In this document: positions 36,122-45,606 of the stretch, in pieces
Position numbering within the stretch: the stretch's first letter is position 1
How the letters are laid out: each line of letters starts with the position of its first letter
Assembly (NCBI RefSeq): GCF_014851685.1
Contig: NZ_JACVAC010000010.1
Location: 165,057 to 229,056, forward strand
Source: Pseudomonas sp. PDM05
Lineage (GTDB): Bacteria > Pseudomonadota > Gammaproteobacteria > Pseudomonadales > Pseudomonadaceae
Length of the DNA stretch: 64,000 nucleotides
Reading direction: 5' to 3'
Made by a program: the position numbers and the translations under genes
Notes under the pieces: generated by a model
What the model saw: only the letters and a program-made list of their open reading frames with translations
The model's database searches: none
What the model was told of the DNA's origin: nothing

Positions 36122-37204
36122 ATGAATACAGCATCCCCGACTCCCCGCCCGCAGCTGGTTTATCTGGTATTCGGCGCCGAGACCTATCATCAGGAAGCGG
36201 TATTCAGCATCGCCAGTGCCCTGTCCCACCTGGGCGGCCCCCAGGACATGCCCCTGGACATCCAGGTATTCAGCGACAACCCCGAGCCCTATCGCGACCT
36301 GCCGGTGCACGTCCACACCCTGGACGACGCCACCCGCAAACGCTGGAGCGAGCCCCACGGCTACCACTTCCGCACCAAGCACGTGCTGTTGCGCCAGGTC
36401 CTGGAGACCGCGGAGCGCGCCCTGCTGATCGACACCGACACGTTTTTCCACGATTCGCCCATGGCCCTGTTCGAGCGCGTCGCCCCCGGCACCGTGCTGT
36501 GCAACGCGTTCCACGCCAAGTACGGCGATAACCGCGAAAGCGTGCTGTACGAGGCCCTCGCCCAGCTCCTGGCCGACAAAGGCCTGGCCGATGACGACAT
36601 GCCACTGCTCAACTCCGGCGTGATGGGCATGGCTCGCGAGGATGCGCACCTGCTGGACCGCTCCATCGAACTGATGGACGAACTGTTCCCCCTGGCCCAG
36701 GGCGCCTACACCCTGGAAGAGTTCTGCCTGTCGGTGGTCGCCTACCGCAGCGTCAACGTGCGCCAGTGCCCGGACCTGATCCACCACTACTGGAGCCGCA
36801 AGCAGCTGTTCCGGGCCAAGGTCAGGGCGTGGATCGCCAAGCACGGTGCCGCACCGACCTGCGCGCACGCCCTGGCCGACACTCGCCAGGTCTCCGCCCA
36901 CCTGCCGCGCCCACCACGCCTGCAACGCCTGATGTACAAGCTGATCACCCTGGCCCTGCCCAAGCGCAAGCAGCAGTTTATCCGCGAAATCCTCTACGGC
37001 TGCTACGAGCACGAAAACGAGTTCGACCAGGCGTGCGGCCCGGTTTGGTGGGACAAGGCCCGGCAAAATCAGGCAGAGCGGCAGAAATCCCCCGTGGATG
37101 CTCATCAACTGGAGCGCTGGTTCGCCAATCCCCTGGTGCGCCTGATTCTGGGCGAGCGCCGTGCGGCGATCCATGCCCACCTGATGACCTCGGAGACAAA
37201 ATAG
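36122..37204 (+). CDS. Putative GT-A-fold glycosyltransferase
   Basis: A 360-residue protein with features of a nucleotide-sugar transferase. The N-terminal beta strand is PQLVYLVFGAETYHQEAVFS, and a DxD-type metal motif lies in ERALLIDTDTFF. A following LLNSGVMGMAR resembles the acceptor region of GT8-like enzymes. I cannot name substrate or pathway. It has no signal peptide or membrane helix and stands alone between the metF terminator and an orphan binding-protein gene. The start is ATG 36122. Confidence 0.65.
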   Translation: MNTASPTPRPQLVYLVFGAETYHQEAVFSIASALSHLGGPQDMPLDIQVFSDNPEPYRDLPVHVHTLDDATRKRWSEPHGYHFRTKHVLLRQVLETAERALLIDTDTFFHDSPMALFERVAPGTVLCNAFHAKYGDNRESVLYEALAQLLADKGLADDDMPLLNSGVMGMAREDAHLLDRSIELMDELFPLAQGAYTLEEFCLSVVAYRSVNVRQCPDLIHHYWSRKQLFRAKVRAWIAKHGAAPTCAHALADTRQVSAHLPRPPRLQRLMYKLITLALPKRKQQFIREILYGCYEHENEFDQACGPVWWDKARQNQAERQKSPVDAHQLERWFANPLVRLILGERRAAIHAHLMTSETK

Positions 37205-37267
37205 CGCAGCCCGCAGATGCTTGTGCCAGAGCTTTTCTTTAGGGCCCGAGCGACGTAACCTCAGGGC

Positions 37268-38059
37268 ATGCCCGTGATTCTGAAGCTTGCGACCGCTGCC
37301 CTTTTGACTTGCTTGAGCCTGGCGGCTTACGGCGAGAAATTGCGCATTGTCACCGAGCCCTGGGCGCCCTACGTCTACGACGACCAGGGCACCATGCGCG
37401 GGCTGGACTACGAAACCACGGTGATCGTGTTCCAGCGCCTTGGGGTCGACGTGGAGTGGCAGTTCCTGCCCTGGAAGCGCTGCCTGGCGATGCTCGAACA
37501 AGGCCATGCCGACGGCGCGCTGGATATTTTCCACAGCTACGAGCGCGACACCCTACTGCTTTACCCCAGCGAGCCGCTGTCGGAAGTCCAGTTCGTGCTG
37601 TACTACGCCAACGACCGCCCCCACCCTGCCGACACCCTTGACGACCTGCGCGGCCTGACCGTCGGCACCTCGCCGGGCTACCTCTACGGCGATGCCTTCA
37701 GCGCTTCCAGCTTGTTCAACCGCGAACCGGCGCCCAGCCACGAAGCCAACTTCGGCAAATTGCTGCTGGGCCGCATCGATCTGGTGATCACCGACCGCCG
37801 CGTCGGCCAGCATGTGATCAAGGCCCTGGGCCTGGAGGGCAAAGTCAGCCAGGCGCCAGTGGTGGTCAGCCGCCAACAGCAATTTCTGGCCGTACGCCGG
37901 GGCGCGGGCATGGACCTGCTGGTGCAGCGCTTTGCCGCCGAACTCAAGCGTTTCAAGCAGGAGCCCGCGTACATCGCCCTGAGCGCCCAATACGGTGGAT
38001 TTCAAGCCAGTACGGCCTTGGAACACGCCGTTGAGCAGCAGGAAAGCAGCGCGCCGTGA
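37268..38059 (+). CDS. Orphan periplasmic solute-binding protein (SBP_bac_3 type)
   Basis: A 263-residue protein with signal peptide (VILKLATAALLTCLSLAAYG) and a polar-amino-acid-type binding fold: KLRIVTEPWAPYVYDDQGTM, FLPWKRCLAMLEQGHADGALD, then LRGLTVGTSPGYLYG. No ABC permease or ATPase is nearby. It is similar in plan to the protein encoded at 8508-9245, so the genome appears to hold several such orphan proteins. ATG 37268 has a poor ribosome site, so the start is moderately certain. Confidence 0.8.
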   Translation: MPVILKLATAALLTCLSLAAYGEKLRIVTEPWAPYVYDDQGTMRGLDYETTVIVFQRLGVDVEWQFLPWKRCLAMLEQGHADGALDIFHSYERDTLLLYPSEPLSEVQFVLYYANDRPHPADTLDDLRGLTVGTSPGYLYGDAFSASSLFNREPAPSHEANFGKLLLGRIDLVITDRRVGQHVIKALGLEGKVSQAPVVVSRQQQFLAVRRGAGMDLLVQRFAAELKRFKQEPAYIALSAQYGGFQASTALEHAVEQQESSAP

Positions 38060-38281
38060 TTGCTCTGTTATACTCCGGCCTTTCCGCCAGGCTTACGCCC
38101 GGCCGCTGAGGTCTTGAAAAAGGCACCCAACCCCGCTACAGCGCAGCTTTCAGCCCCGCGCGAGCCGGTGGAGTGCCCGCCAGACGCAGCAGGACCGGAC
38201 GGGATTGCGCTCCCCTAAGCGCCATTCACGCCCGGCAAGATTATCCCTTTGGGCCAAGCCCTAACTAGAACAGGATTACTC
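38060..38281 (+). other. Leader region upstream of rhlE
   Basis: These 222 bp hold no gene. They are GC-rich with several short self-complementary pieces and likely contain the rhlE promoter and a long 5' untranslated region. Long leaders are common for RNA-helicase genes, but no specific motif was recognised. Confidence 0.35.
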
Positions 38282-40168
38282 ATGTCCTTTGCTTCCCTCG
38301 GTCTCTCCGAGGCTTTAGTCCGCGCCATCGAGGCAGCGGGCTATACCGAGCCTACTCCGGTGCAACAGCGGGCCATTCCCGCCGTGTTGCAAGGTCGCGA
38401 CCTGATGGTTGCGGCTCAGACAGGTACTGGTAAAACCGGCGGCTTCGCCCTCCCGATCCTGGAGCGGTTGTTCCCCAACGGTCACCCGGACAAATCCCAG
38501 CGTCACGGCCCGCGCCAACCCCGCGTACTGGTCCTGACCCCAACCCGCGAACTCGCCGCCCAAGTGCACGACAGCTTCAAGCTGTATGCCCGCGACCTGA
38601 AGTTCGTCAGCGCCTGCATCTTCGGCGGCGTCGGCATGAACCCACAGGTTCAGGCCATGTCCCGTGGTGTGGACGTGCTGGTCGCCTGCCCGGGTCGTTT
38701 GCTCGACCTGTGCGGCCAAGGCAGCGTCGACTTGTCCCACGTGGAAATCCTCGTACTGGACGAAGCCGACCGCATGCTCGACATGGGCTTTGTCCATGAC
38801 GTGAAAAAAGTCCTCGCGCGCCTGCCGGCCAAACGCCAGAACCTGCTGTTCTCGGCCACGTTCTCCAACGACATCACCGCCCTGGCCGGCAAACTGCTGC
38901 ACAACCCGGAACGCATCGAAGTCACGCCGCCGAACACCACGGTCGAGCGTATCGAGCAACGCGTGTTCCGCCTGGCCGCCAGCCACAAGCGTGCGCTGCT
39001 GGCGCACCTGATCACTGCCGGCGCGTGGGAACAGGTGCTGGTATTCACCCGCACCAAGCACGGCGCCAACCGCCTGGCCGAATACCTGGACAAGCACGGC
39101 CTCACCGCCGTCGCCATCCACGGCAACAAGAGCCAGAACGCACGTACCAAGGCCCTGGCCGACTTCAAGGCCGGCAGCGTGCGTATCCTGGTGGCGACCG
39201 ATATTGCTGCCCGTGGCCTGGACATCGACCAGTTGCCACACGTGGTCAACTTCGAGCTGCCGAACGTCGACGAAGACTACGTGCACCGCATCGGCCGTAC
39301 CGGCCGTGCCGGTCGTTCGGGTGAAGCCATCTCCCTGGTTGCACCGGACGAAGAAAAACTGCTGAAAAGCATCGAGCGCATGACCAAGCAGAAAATCGCC
39401 GACGGCGACCTGATGGGCTTCGATGCCAGCGCCGTAGAGGCCGAGAAGCCAGAAGTGCGCGAGCGTCCGGACGTGCGCAACCCACGCAACCCACGCGGTC
39501 CGAAGGGTGATGGCCCGAACGGCGGCGGAGGTGGCGGCGGTCGTCGCGACAAGGGCAAGGACAAGGGCGGCAAGGAAAAAGCGCCGACCAACGGCCGTGG
39601 CGAACGCCCGGCCCGCGAGCAGAAGCCCCGCGAAGGCACCCCGGCCCGCGAACAGCGCCAGCCGAGCCAGCCGCCACGCGCCGCTGCCGACCGCGCCCCG
39701 GACGAGTTCCTCGACGACGACGTGGACAACTTCGGTAACCGCGTTGACTACGTGCCCCAAGCCAAACCGGCCCAAGGCCGTGGCCGTCGTCCAGGTGCCC
39801 CGGCACCAGGCGCCGGTGCAGGTGCACCGCGCAATGGTCAACCGCAAGGCGGCCGCCAGAACGGCCCACGCAACAGCAGCGGCGGCACCACCGGTACGCC
39901 ACCGGCCAAGCGCAGCGGCCCACGCAGTGGTGCACCCCGTGACGGCCAGGCGCGTCGCGAAGACTCGCGCAGCAACAACCGCCGCCCGTCCCGTGACGAC
40001 CAGCCACGTTCGTCCGAACCAGCCGTGCAAAACCCGCGTGGCGGGCCGGCGCCGAAGATCATCCACAAGGAGTCGAAAGCGGATCGCTTCCCGACACCCG
40101 AGCAGTTGGATCAACTGCCAGGCCGTCCTCGTGGTGAGAAGCCAGCGCTGCTGACTCGCAACCGCTGA
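38282..40168 (+). CDS. rhlE: DEAD-box RNA helicase RhlE with long basic C-terminal tail
   Basis: A 628-residue RNA helicase. Core motifs are GTGKT (48-52), DEAD (160-163), SAT, HRIGRTGRAGR and the Q motif (YTEPTPVQQRAIP). After about residue 385 there is a roughly 240-residue disordered tail rich in Arg, Gly, Pro and Gln, including GGGGGGGRRDKGKDKGGKEK. Such tails bind RNA and, in P. aeruginosa RhlE2, RNase E. The start ATG 38282 gives MSFASLGLSEAL. A terminator follows. It is a paralogue of DbpA at 3321-4706. Confidence 0.93.
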   Translation: MSFASLGLSEALVRAIEAAGYTEPTPVQQRAIPAVLQGRDLMVAAQTGTGKTGGFALPILERLFPNGHPDKSQRHGPRQPRVLVLTPTRELAAQVHDSFKLYARDLKFVSACIFGGVGMNPQVQAMSRGVDVLVACPGRLLDLCGQGSVDLSHVEILVLDEADRMLDMGFVHDVKKVLARLPAKRQNLLFSATFSNDITALAGKLLHNPERIEVTPPNTTVERIEQRVFRLAASHKRALLAHLITAGAWEQVLVFTRTKHGANRLAEYLDKHGLTAVAIHGNKSQNARTKALADFKAGSVRILVATDIAARGLDIDQLPHVVNFELPNVDEDYVHRIGRTGRAGRSGEAISLVAPDEEKLLKSIERMTKQKIADGDLMGFDASAVEAEKPEVRERPDVRNPRNPRGPKGDGPNGGGGGGGRRDKGKDKGGKEKAPTNGRGERPAREQKPREGTPAREQRQPSQPPRAAADRAPDEFLDDDVDNFGNRVDYVPQAKPAQGRGRRPGAPAPGAGAGAPRNGQPQGGRQNGPRNSSGGTTGTPPAKRSGPRSGAPRDGQARREDSRSNNRRPSRDDQPRSSEPAVQNPRGGPAPKIIHKESKADRFPTPEQLDQLPGRPRGEKPALLTRNR

Positions 40169-40183
40169 GTTTCAACGCGATAT

Positions 40184-40220
40184 AAAAATGCCCCGCCTCT
40201 TTTGAGACGGGGCATTTTTT
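40184..40220. terminator. Intrinsic terminator after rhlE
   Basis: AAAAATGCCCCGTCTC-type stem: AATGCCCCG / CGGGGCATT flanked by an A-run and a T-run, so it can act in both directions. Confidence 0.88.
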
Positions 40221-40256
40221 ATGGGCTCGACGCCGATCAAACCTGGGCCAGGGTTT

Positions 40257-40347
40257 GTGTGGGAGCGGGCTTGCTCGCGAGAGCAGTCTGTCAGTTAAAG
40301 ATGTGCCGCCTGACCCGCCGCTTTCGCGGGCAAGCCCGCTCCCACAG
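40257..40347. repeat. REPIN
   Basis: GTGGGAGCGGGCTTGCTCGC to GCGGGCAAGCCCGCTCCCAC. It lies in the 404-bp space between rhlE and yceI. The remaining part (about 40360-40525) shows no gene that I can support. Confidence 0.88.
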
Positions 40348-40527
40348 TTGATTGGTGTTGCTGGGCTGTCAGCGCTCGGCTGGAGATCGCCCAGACACGG
40401 CTAGTCCTCTGAGCTTTAGCGAGCCTGCGAAGGCGGCGGCACTGCTGGTAGAGAGTTTTCCCCTCAACCATAGAATCTCCCACAGGGGTCCCATTTCAGC
40501 TCAATGATTGTATGGAACTCGCAGGCA

Positions 40528-40560
40528 TAAAAAAACCGGGTCTTTCGACCCGGTTTTATG
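40528..40560. terminator. Intrinsic terminator downstream of yceI (minus strand)
   Basis: AACCGGGTC, loop TTTC, GACCCGGTT, with the A-run on the left that becomes a U-run on the minus strand transcript of yceI. Confidence 0.88.
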
Positions 40561-40572
40561 TGCGAGCAGAAA

Positions 40573-41151
40573 TTACTTCTGCTTTACACCTTCCAGCGAG
40601 ATGTCCAGGTCAACGGTCTGCGAAGAAGGACCTGGGCCTTTGATGCCGAAGTCGTTCAGGTTGACCGTGGTTTTGGCGTTGAAGCCAGCACGCTCACCGC
40701 CCCATGGGTCCTTGCCTTCGCCGTTGAACGTGGCCTTGAAGGTCACTGGCTTGGTCACGCCGTGGAAGGTCAGGTCGCCGGTCACGTCAGCAGTGTCTTT
40801 ACCAGTCGGTTTAACCGCGGTGGAAACAAACTTGGCATCGGCGAACTTGGCAACGTCCAGGAAGTCTTTGCTGGCGATATGCTTGTCACGCTCAGCGTGG
40901 TTGGACCACAGGCTGGCGGTTTTCACATCGACGGCGATCTTGCTGGCTTCAGGCTTGGCGGCATCCCAGCTGAACGAACCATCCCAATCCTTGAAGGTAC
41001 CGTGAATGTAGCTGTAGCCCAGGTGGCTGATTTTCCAATCGATGAAGGCATGCTGGCCTTCTTTGTCGATCTTGTAGTCAGCGGCCATCGCGGAACCGGC
41101 GGACAACAGCGCAGAACCGAGTGCCAGTGCGGCGAGAGTCTTTTTCAACAT
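40573..41151 (-). CDS. yceI: YceI-family periplasmic protein
   Basis: A 192-residue lipocalin-like YceI protein with a Sec signal (LKKTLAALALGSALLSAGSAMA). The mature part begins DYKIDKEGQHAFIDWKISHLG and contains GDLTFHGVTKPVTFKA; family members bind polyprenoid lipids. P. aeruginosa PasP belongs to this family. The start ATG 41151 follows AAGGA. The gene lies 32 bp after the cytochrome b561 gene and is probably co-transcribed with it, a frequent pairing. Confidence 0.93.
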   Translation of the reverse strand: MLKKTLAALALGSALLSAGSAMAADYKIDKEGQHAFIDWKISHLGYSYIHGTFKDWDGSFSWDAAKPEASKIAVDVKTASLWSNHAERDKHIASKDFLDVAKFADAKFVSTAVKPTGKDTADVTGDLTFHGVTKPVTFKATFNGEGKDPWGGERAGFNAKTTVNLNDFGIKGPGPSSQTVDLDISLEGVKQK

Positions 41152-41183
41152 GCTTTTTATTCCTTGTGAGTCGAGGTTGAACA

Positions 41184-41735
41184 TCAGGCTTTGCGCCCCA
41201 GCATTCGCATGAGGGTCGCATCACGGTCAATGAAGTGGTGTTTCAACGCAGCCACGCCATGCAAGCCGGCGAAGACCACCAACACCCAGGCCAGGTACAG
41301 GTGCACCAGGCCGGCGTTATCTGCCTGGTCCGGTAGCCCGGAAACCACGGCGGGAATGTCGAACAGGCCAAACACCGGGATCCCGACACCGTCTGCGGTG
41401 GAAATCAGGTAACCGGCAATCATCACGGCAAACAGCCCGAGATACAGGAACGCGTGGCCAAACGCGGCACCCATGCGGGTCATGCGGCTGTAGCTGGCCA
41501 ACGGTGGTGGCGGCGGGCTGACCAGGCGCCAGACGATACGCACCAGCATGATGGCGAACAGCGTGATGCCGATGCTCTTGTGCAGGTCCGGTGCGTCTTT
41601 GCGCCAGGCGCTGTAGTAGTCGAGGCCGACCATCCACAACCCCAGCGCAAACAAGCCAAACACCACCAGGGCCACGCCCCAGTGCAAAACCATGCTGACC
41701 CAGCCGTAGCGGGCCGGTGAATTGCGTAACTGCAT
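41184..41735 (-). CDS. Cytochrome b561 (CybB/YodB-like)
   Basis: A 183-residue membrane protein with four predicted helices and histidines placed for two haem b groups: MVLHWGVALVVFGL, DLHKSIGITLFAIML, GHAFLYLGLFAVMIAGY and VHLYLAWVLVVFAGLHGVAAL. It probably passes electrons between quinol and periplasmic acceptors. It is the first gene of a two-gene unit with yceI. Confidence 0.9.
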   Translation of the reverse strand: MQLRNSPARYGWVSMVLHWGVALVVFGLFALGLWMVGLDYYSAWRKDAPDLHKSIGITLFAIMLVRIVWRLVSPPPPPLASYSRMTRMGAAFGHAFLYLGLFAVMIAGYLISTADGVGIPVFGLFDIPAVVSGLPDQADNAGLVHLYLAWVLVVFAGLHGVAALKHHFIDRDATLMRMLGRKA

Positions 41736-41983
41736 GTACTTAATCCCGTAAGAGCTGCGCTCAAGACTAGCGATTTACCTATCGAATTAAAGCCGAAAAT
41801 TTCGCTTTGAAATATCGAGAAATACGATCAAGAGACTATGCATAATAAATTAACAAGGAATTAAGACTATTCCTAAGAAACGTGACAGACCGTCCTGCGT
41901 TTACCGCGAATTAATTCTTATAGGGTTGTGACACGGCCGCCCATTGCATAGGCTTGCGCGATTGTTGCTTGAGGAGATGCAAG

Positions 41984-43390
41984 ATGGGCTTGAATAACCA
42001 GTGGATGCAACGCGACCTCGCCGTGCTGTGGCATCCCTGCACCCAGATGAAAGACCATCAGCAACTACCGCTGATCCCGATCAAGCGCGGCGAAGGCGTG
42101 TGGCTGGAAGACTTCGAAGGCAAGCGCTACCTCGACGCCGTCAGTTCCTGGTGGGTCAACGTGTTTGGCCACGCCAACCCGCGCATCAACCAGCGCATCA
42201 AGGACCAGGTCGACCAGCTGGAACACGTGATCCTCGCCGGTTTCAGCCACCAGCCGGTGATCGAGTTGTCCGAGCGCCTGGTCAAGATGACACCCGCAGG
42301 CCTGACCCGGTGTTTCTACGCCGATAACGGTTCATCGTGCATCGAAGTCGCGCTGAAAATGAGCTTTCACTACTGGCTCAACCGCGGCCAGCCCGACAAG
42401 AAGCGCTTCGTCACCCTGACCAACAGCTACCACGGCGAAACCATCGCCGCGATGTCGGTGGGCGACGTGCCGCTGTTTACCGAGACCTACAAGGCGCTGC
42501 TGCTCGACACCCTCAAGGTGCCCAGCCCGGATTGCTACCTGCGCCCCGAAGGCATGAGCTGGGAAGAGCACTCGCGCAACATGTTCCTGGTCATGGAACA
42601 GACCCTGGCGGAAAACCACGCCACCGTCGCCGCCGTCATCGTCGAGCCGCTGATCCAGGGCGCTGGCGGCATGCGCATGTACCACCCGGTGTACCTCAAG
42701 CTGCTGCGCGAAGCCTGCGACCGCTATGGCGTACACCTGATCCACGATGAAATCGCCGTGGGCTTCGGCCGCACCGGCAGCATGTTCGCTTGCGAACAGG
42801 CCGGCATCCGCCCGGACTTCCTGTGCCTGTCCAAGGCCCTCACCGGCGGTTACCTGCCGCTGGCTGCCGTGCTCACCACCGATGACGTGTACAACGCCTT
42901 CTACGACGACTACTCGACCCTGCGCGCCTTCCTGCATTCCCACAGCTACACCGGCAACCCGCTGGCGTGCGCGGCGGCGTTGGCGACGCTGGATATTTTC
43001 GAAACAGACAACGTCATCGAAAACAACAAGGCCCTGGCCCAGCGCATGGCCAGCGCCACCGCGCATCTGGTCGACCACCCGCACGTCTCGGAAGTGCGCC
43101 AGACCGGCATGGTACTGGCCATTGAGATGGTTCAGGACAAGGCCACCAAGACCGCCTACCCGTGGCAGGAACGCCGAGGCCTCAAGGTGTTCGAACACGC
43201 CCTGGAACGCGGCGCACTGTTGCGGCCGTTGGGCAGCGTGGTGTACTTCCTGCCGCCATATGTGATCACGCCGGAGCAGATCGACTTCCTCGCCGAAGTG
43301 GCCAGTGAAGGCATCGACATCGCCACCAACAGCAGCGTCAGCGTCGCGGTGCCACAGGACTTCCACCCAGGCTTTCGCGATCCGGGTTGA
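41984..43390 (+). CDS. bioA: Adenosylmethionine-8-amino-7-oxononanoate aminotransferase
   Basis: A 468-residue class III PLP aminotransferase for biotin synthesis that uses SAM as amino donor. Features are LWHPCTQMKDH and LDAVSSWWVN (BioA substrate site), SYHGETIAAMSVG, the PLP aspartate in LIHDEIAVGFGRTG, and the lysine in LCLSKALTGGYLPLA. The start ATG 41984 follows GAGGAG. No BirA operator was seen in the 248-bp upstream space. rsmE follows after 68 bp. Confidence 0.95.
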   Translation: MGLNNQWMQRDLAVLWHPCTQMKDHQQLPLIPIKRGEGVWLEDFEGKRYLDAVSSWWVNVFGHANPRINQRIKDQVDQLEHVILAGFSHQPVIELSERLVKMTPAGLTRCFYADNGSSCIEVALKMSFHYWLNRGQPDKKRFVTLTNSYHGETIAAMSVGDVPLFTETYKALLLDTLKVPSPDCYLRPEGMSWEEHSRNMFLVMEQTLAENHATVAAVIVEPLIQGAGGMRMYHPVYLKLLREACDRYGVHLIHDEIAVGFGRTGSMFACEQAGIRPDFLCLSKALTGGYLPLAAVLTTDDVYNAFYDDYSTLRAFLHSHSYTGNPLACAAALATLDIFETDNVIENNKALAQRMASATAHLVDHPHVSEVRQTGMVLAIEMVQDKATKTAYPWQERRGLKVFEHALERGALLRPLGSVVYFLPPYVITPEQIDFLAEVASEGIDIATNSSVSVAVPQDFHPGFRDPG

Positions 43391-43458
43391 TTCCCACCTT
43401 TTTAGGCACCCTCGCCACCGTAATCTTGCTCCTGCACAGAATTTTCCAGAGAACAGAA

Positions 43459-44178
43459 ATGAGATTGTCCCGCTTTTTCACCGACACCCCGCTGAGCCTC
43501 GGCGACGTAGAACTGCCCGAGGCCCAGGCGCATTACATCAGCCGCGTGTTGCGCATGGTCGAAGGCGACGCCGTGCAATTGTTCGACGGCTCCGGCCAGG
43601 AATTCCTCGGCAGCTTGCTGGAAGTCGGCAAGAAGCGCGTCACCGTGCAACTGAGCGAAAGCTTCGCGGGCCAGGCCGAATCCCCGCTGCACATCCACCT
43701 CGGCCAGGGCCTGTCCCGGGGCGAGCGGATGGATTGGGCGATCCAGAAAGCCACCGAGCTTGGGGTCAACGCGATCACGCCGATTTTCAGCGAACGCTGC
43801 GAAGTGCGCCTCAAGGACGAACGCGCCGACAAGCGCCTGCTGCACTGGCGCCAGGTGGCGATCAGCGCGTGCGAGCAATGCGGGCGTTCGACGGTGCCGG
43901 TGATTCACCCGCCGCTGCTGCTGGCCGATTGGTTGAAGCAAACCGCGGCGGACCTGAAGCTGGTGCTGCACCCGGTGGCTGAACCGATGATCAGCCATGC
44001 CAAGCCGTCGAGCCTGGCGTTTTTGATCGGGCCGGAAGGTGGGCTGACCGACAATGAAGTCGAAACAGCCCAAGCCGCCGGCTACCACGCCGCCCGCCTT
44101 GGGCCGCGGGTGTTGCGTACTGAAACTGCGCCAGTGGTGGCATTGGCTGTCGCTCAACAGCTATGGGGTGATTTCTAA
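43459..44178 (+). CDS. rsmE: 16S rRNA (uracil1498-N3)-methyltransferase
   Basis: A 239-residue SPOUT methyltransferase. The N-terminal PUA-like part (RLSRFFTDTPLSLGDVELPE, HYISRVLRM) and the C-terminal trefoil knot (FLIGPEGGLTDNEVE, LGPRVLRTETAPVVAL) match RsmE. The start is ATG 43459. It follows bioA on the same strand as in P. aeruginosa. The accessory region starts after it. Confidence 0.95.
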   Translation: MRLSRFFTDTPLSLGDVELPEAQAHYISRVLRMVEGDAVQLFDGSGQEFLGSLLEVGKKRVTVQLSESFAGQAESPLHIHLGQGLSRGERMDWAIQKATELGVNAITPIFSERCEVRLKDERADKRLLHWRQVAISACEQCGRSTVPVIHPPLLLADWLKQTAADLKLVLHPVAEPMISHAKPSSLAFLIGPEGGLTDNEVETAQAAGYHAARLGPRVLRTETAPVVALAVAQQLWGDF

Positions 44179-44207
44179 CCCTCTGCCTTTGCAAACCCAA
44201 TCAAAAA

Positions 44208-44296
44208 TGTGGGAGCGGGCTTGCTCGCGAATGCGGTGAGTCAGTCAGCTTAACCGTGGCTGACACACCGCATTCGCGAGCAAGCCCGCTCCCACA
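44208..44296. repeat. REPIN
   Basis: GTGGGAGCGGGCTTGCTCGC and its exact complement, internal GTCAG / CTGAC, lie between rsmE and the amino-acid binding-protein gene. Confidence 0.9.
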
Positions 44297-44318
44297 TTTG
44301 GATTGGATTGCCAGGCAA

Positions 44319-45221
44319 CTACTCCACCGGATCGCTGACCGGCTTGGCAATGATCGCCTTCAGCTCGCTGGTCATCGGGAACTCAAGGTTCAAGCCCTTG
44401 GGCGGAATCGGCTGTTCAAACCAGCGCTGGTAAATCCCGTTGATTTCCCCGCTGCGGTACAGGTCACCGAGGGTCTCGTTGACCACCGCCAGAAACTGAG
44501 GGTCATCCTTGCGCACCATGCAGCTGTAGATCTCCCGCGACTGCTCCTCGCCTACCACCACCCAGTTATGCGGGTCCCGGGCCTTGGCACGTTCGCCGTA
44601 AAGCAACGCATCATCCATGTAGAACGCCGCCGCGCGGCCGGTCTCCAGCATCTTGAACGCTTCGCCATGGTCCTTGGCGCTGATCACAAACATATTGGCC
44701 TTGTGCTCGGCGTTGTAGCTCTTGAGAAAGCGCTCGTTGGTGGTACCCGCAGTGGTCACCACGTTCTTGCCGGAAAGGTCACCGAAGCCTTTGATGCCGC
44801 TGTCCTTGGCGGTCAGCAACTGGCCCTTCACATAGATAAACCCGTAGGAAAACGCCACCTGTTTCTGCCGCTCGGCGGTCACCCCGGTGGAACCGCATTC
44901 CAGGTCGACGGTGCCGTTCTGCACCAGCGGGATACGGGTTTGCGATGTCACCAGGTTGTACTTCACATTCAGGTTGGCCACCCCGGTTTTCTGCTGGATG
45001 CGCTCGACGATCTTGTTCGCCAGCTCCACCGAATAGCCCATGGGTTTGCCACTGTGATCCCCCACGTAGGAAAACGGCACCGACGCATCGCGATAACCCA
45101 GGGTGATTGACTTGGCGCTGGCGATCTTGGCCAGTGTGCCGTCCAGCGGGGCCGTGCTCGCTTGGGCCTGTGCGGCCAATAACAGCCCGAGGGTGCAGCC
45201 GGTCAACAGGATCTTTTTCAT
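44319..45221 (-). CDS. Amino-acid ABC transporter substrate-binding protein (glutamate/aspartate type)
   Basis: A 300-residue periplasmic protein with signal peptide (KKILLTGCTLGLLLAAQAQA). It has the acidic amino-acid-binding pattern: KSITLGYRDASVPFSYVGD, MGYSVELANKI, IPLVQNGTVDLECGSTGVTAERQKQV and FYMDDALLYG. No permease or ATPase genes adjoin it. It is the third gene of a dadA-ridA-binding protein unit, so its ligand may be a substrate or regulator of the D-amino-acid pathway (inference). Confidence 0.87.
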   Translation of the reverse strand: MKKILLTGCTLGLLLAAQAQASTAPLDGTLAKIASAKSITLGYRDASVPFSYVGDHSGKPMGYSVELANKIVERIQQKTGVANLNVKYNLVTSQTRIPLVQNGTVDLECGSTGVTAERQKQVAFSYGFIYVKGQLLTAKDSGIKGFGDLSGKNVVTTAGTTNERFLKSYNAEHKANMFVISAKDHGEAFKMLETGRAAAFYMDDALLYGERAKARDPHNWVVVGEEQSREIYSCMVRKDDPQFLAVVNETLGDLYRSGEINGIYQRWFEQPIPPKGLNLEFPMTSELKAIIAKPVSDPVE

Positions 45222-45245
45222 TGTTATTCTCCGTTGGTCTTTGAG

Positions 45246-45596
45246 TTATTTACGTACAGCAATCACGCTGATTTCCACCAGCACACTGGGTCGAGCCAGT
45301 TCCGCTTGCAGGGTGGTGCGGGTCGGCGCCATGCCTGGCGAAAGCCACGCAGACCACTGCGCGTTCATCGGTGCAAAACCGCTGCTGATGTCCTTCAGAT
45401 AAATCGTTGCATTGAGCAGATGATCCTTGTCGCTGCCTGCCTGGGCCAACAGCCCATCGATCTTGGCGAGGACTTCGCGGGTTTGCGTCGCCACGTCCTC
45501 ACCGTCGCCTGGCACCTGGCCGGAGAGGAACACCAAGTCCTTGAACGTCACGGCGCCGCTCAGGCGTTCATTGCTGCTGATTCGGTTGATGGTCAT
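45246..45596 (-). CDS. RidA-family enamine/imine deaminase
   Basis: A 116-residue Rid protein (YjgF/YER057c family) with LVFLSGQVPGDGEDV, LLNATIYLKDIS and the C-terminal P-T-R-T-T segment that carries the Arg of RidA-type active sites. Rid proteins hydrolyse imines released by amino-acid-oxidising enzymes. It lies 10 bp after the DadA-like gene, a logical partner that removes the imino product. The start is ATG 45596. Confidence 0.88.
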   Translation of the reverse strand: MTINRISSNERLSGAVTFKDLVFLSGQVPGDGEDVATQTREVLAKIDGLLAQAGSDKDHLLNATIYLKDISSGFAPMNAQWSAWLSPGMAPTRTTLQAELARPSVLVEISVIAVRK

Positions 45597-45606
45597 GGGG
45601 GCATCC

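Noticed and set aside
40360..40500. Partly conserved-looking intergenic stretch with a short Arg-rich minus-strand frame
   Set aside because: No start signal or family; I could not decide between a decayed gene and random frame.
41736..41983. BirA operator before bioA
   Set aside because: No TTGTAAACC-type dyad is present; biotin control cannot be claimed.
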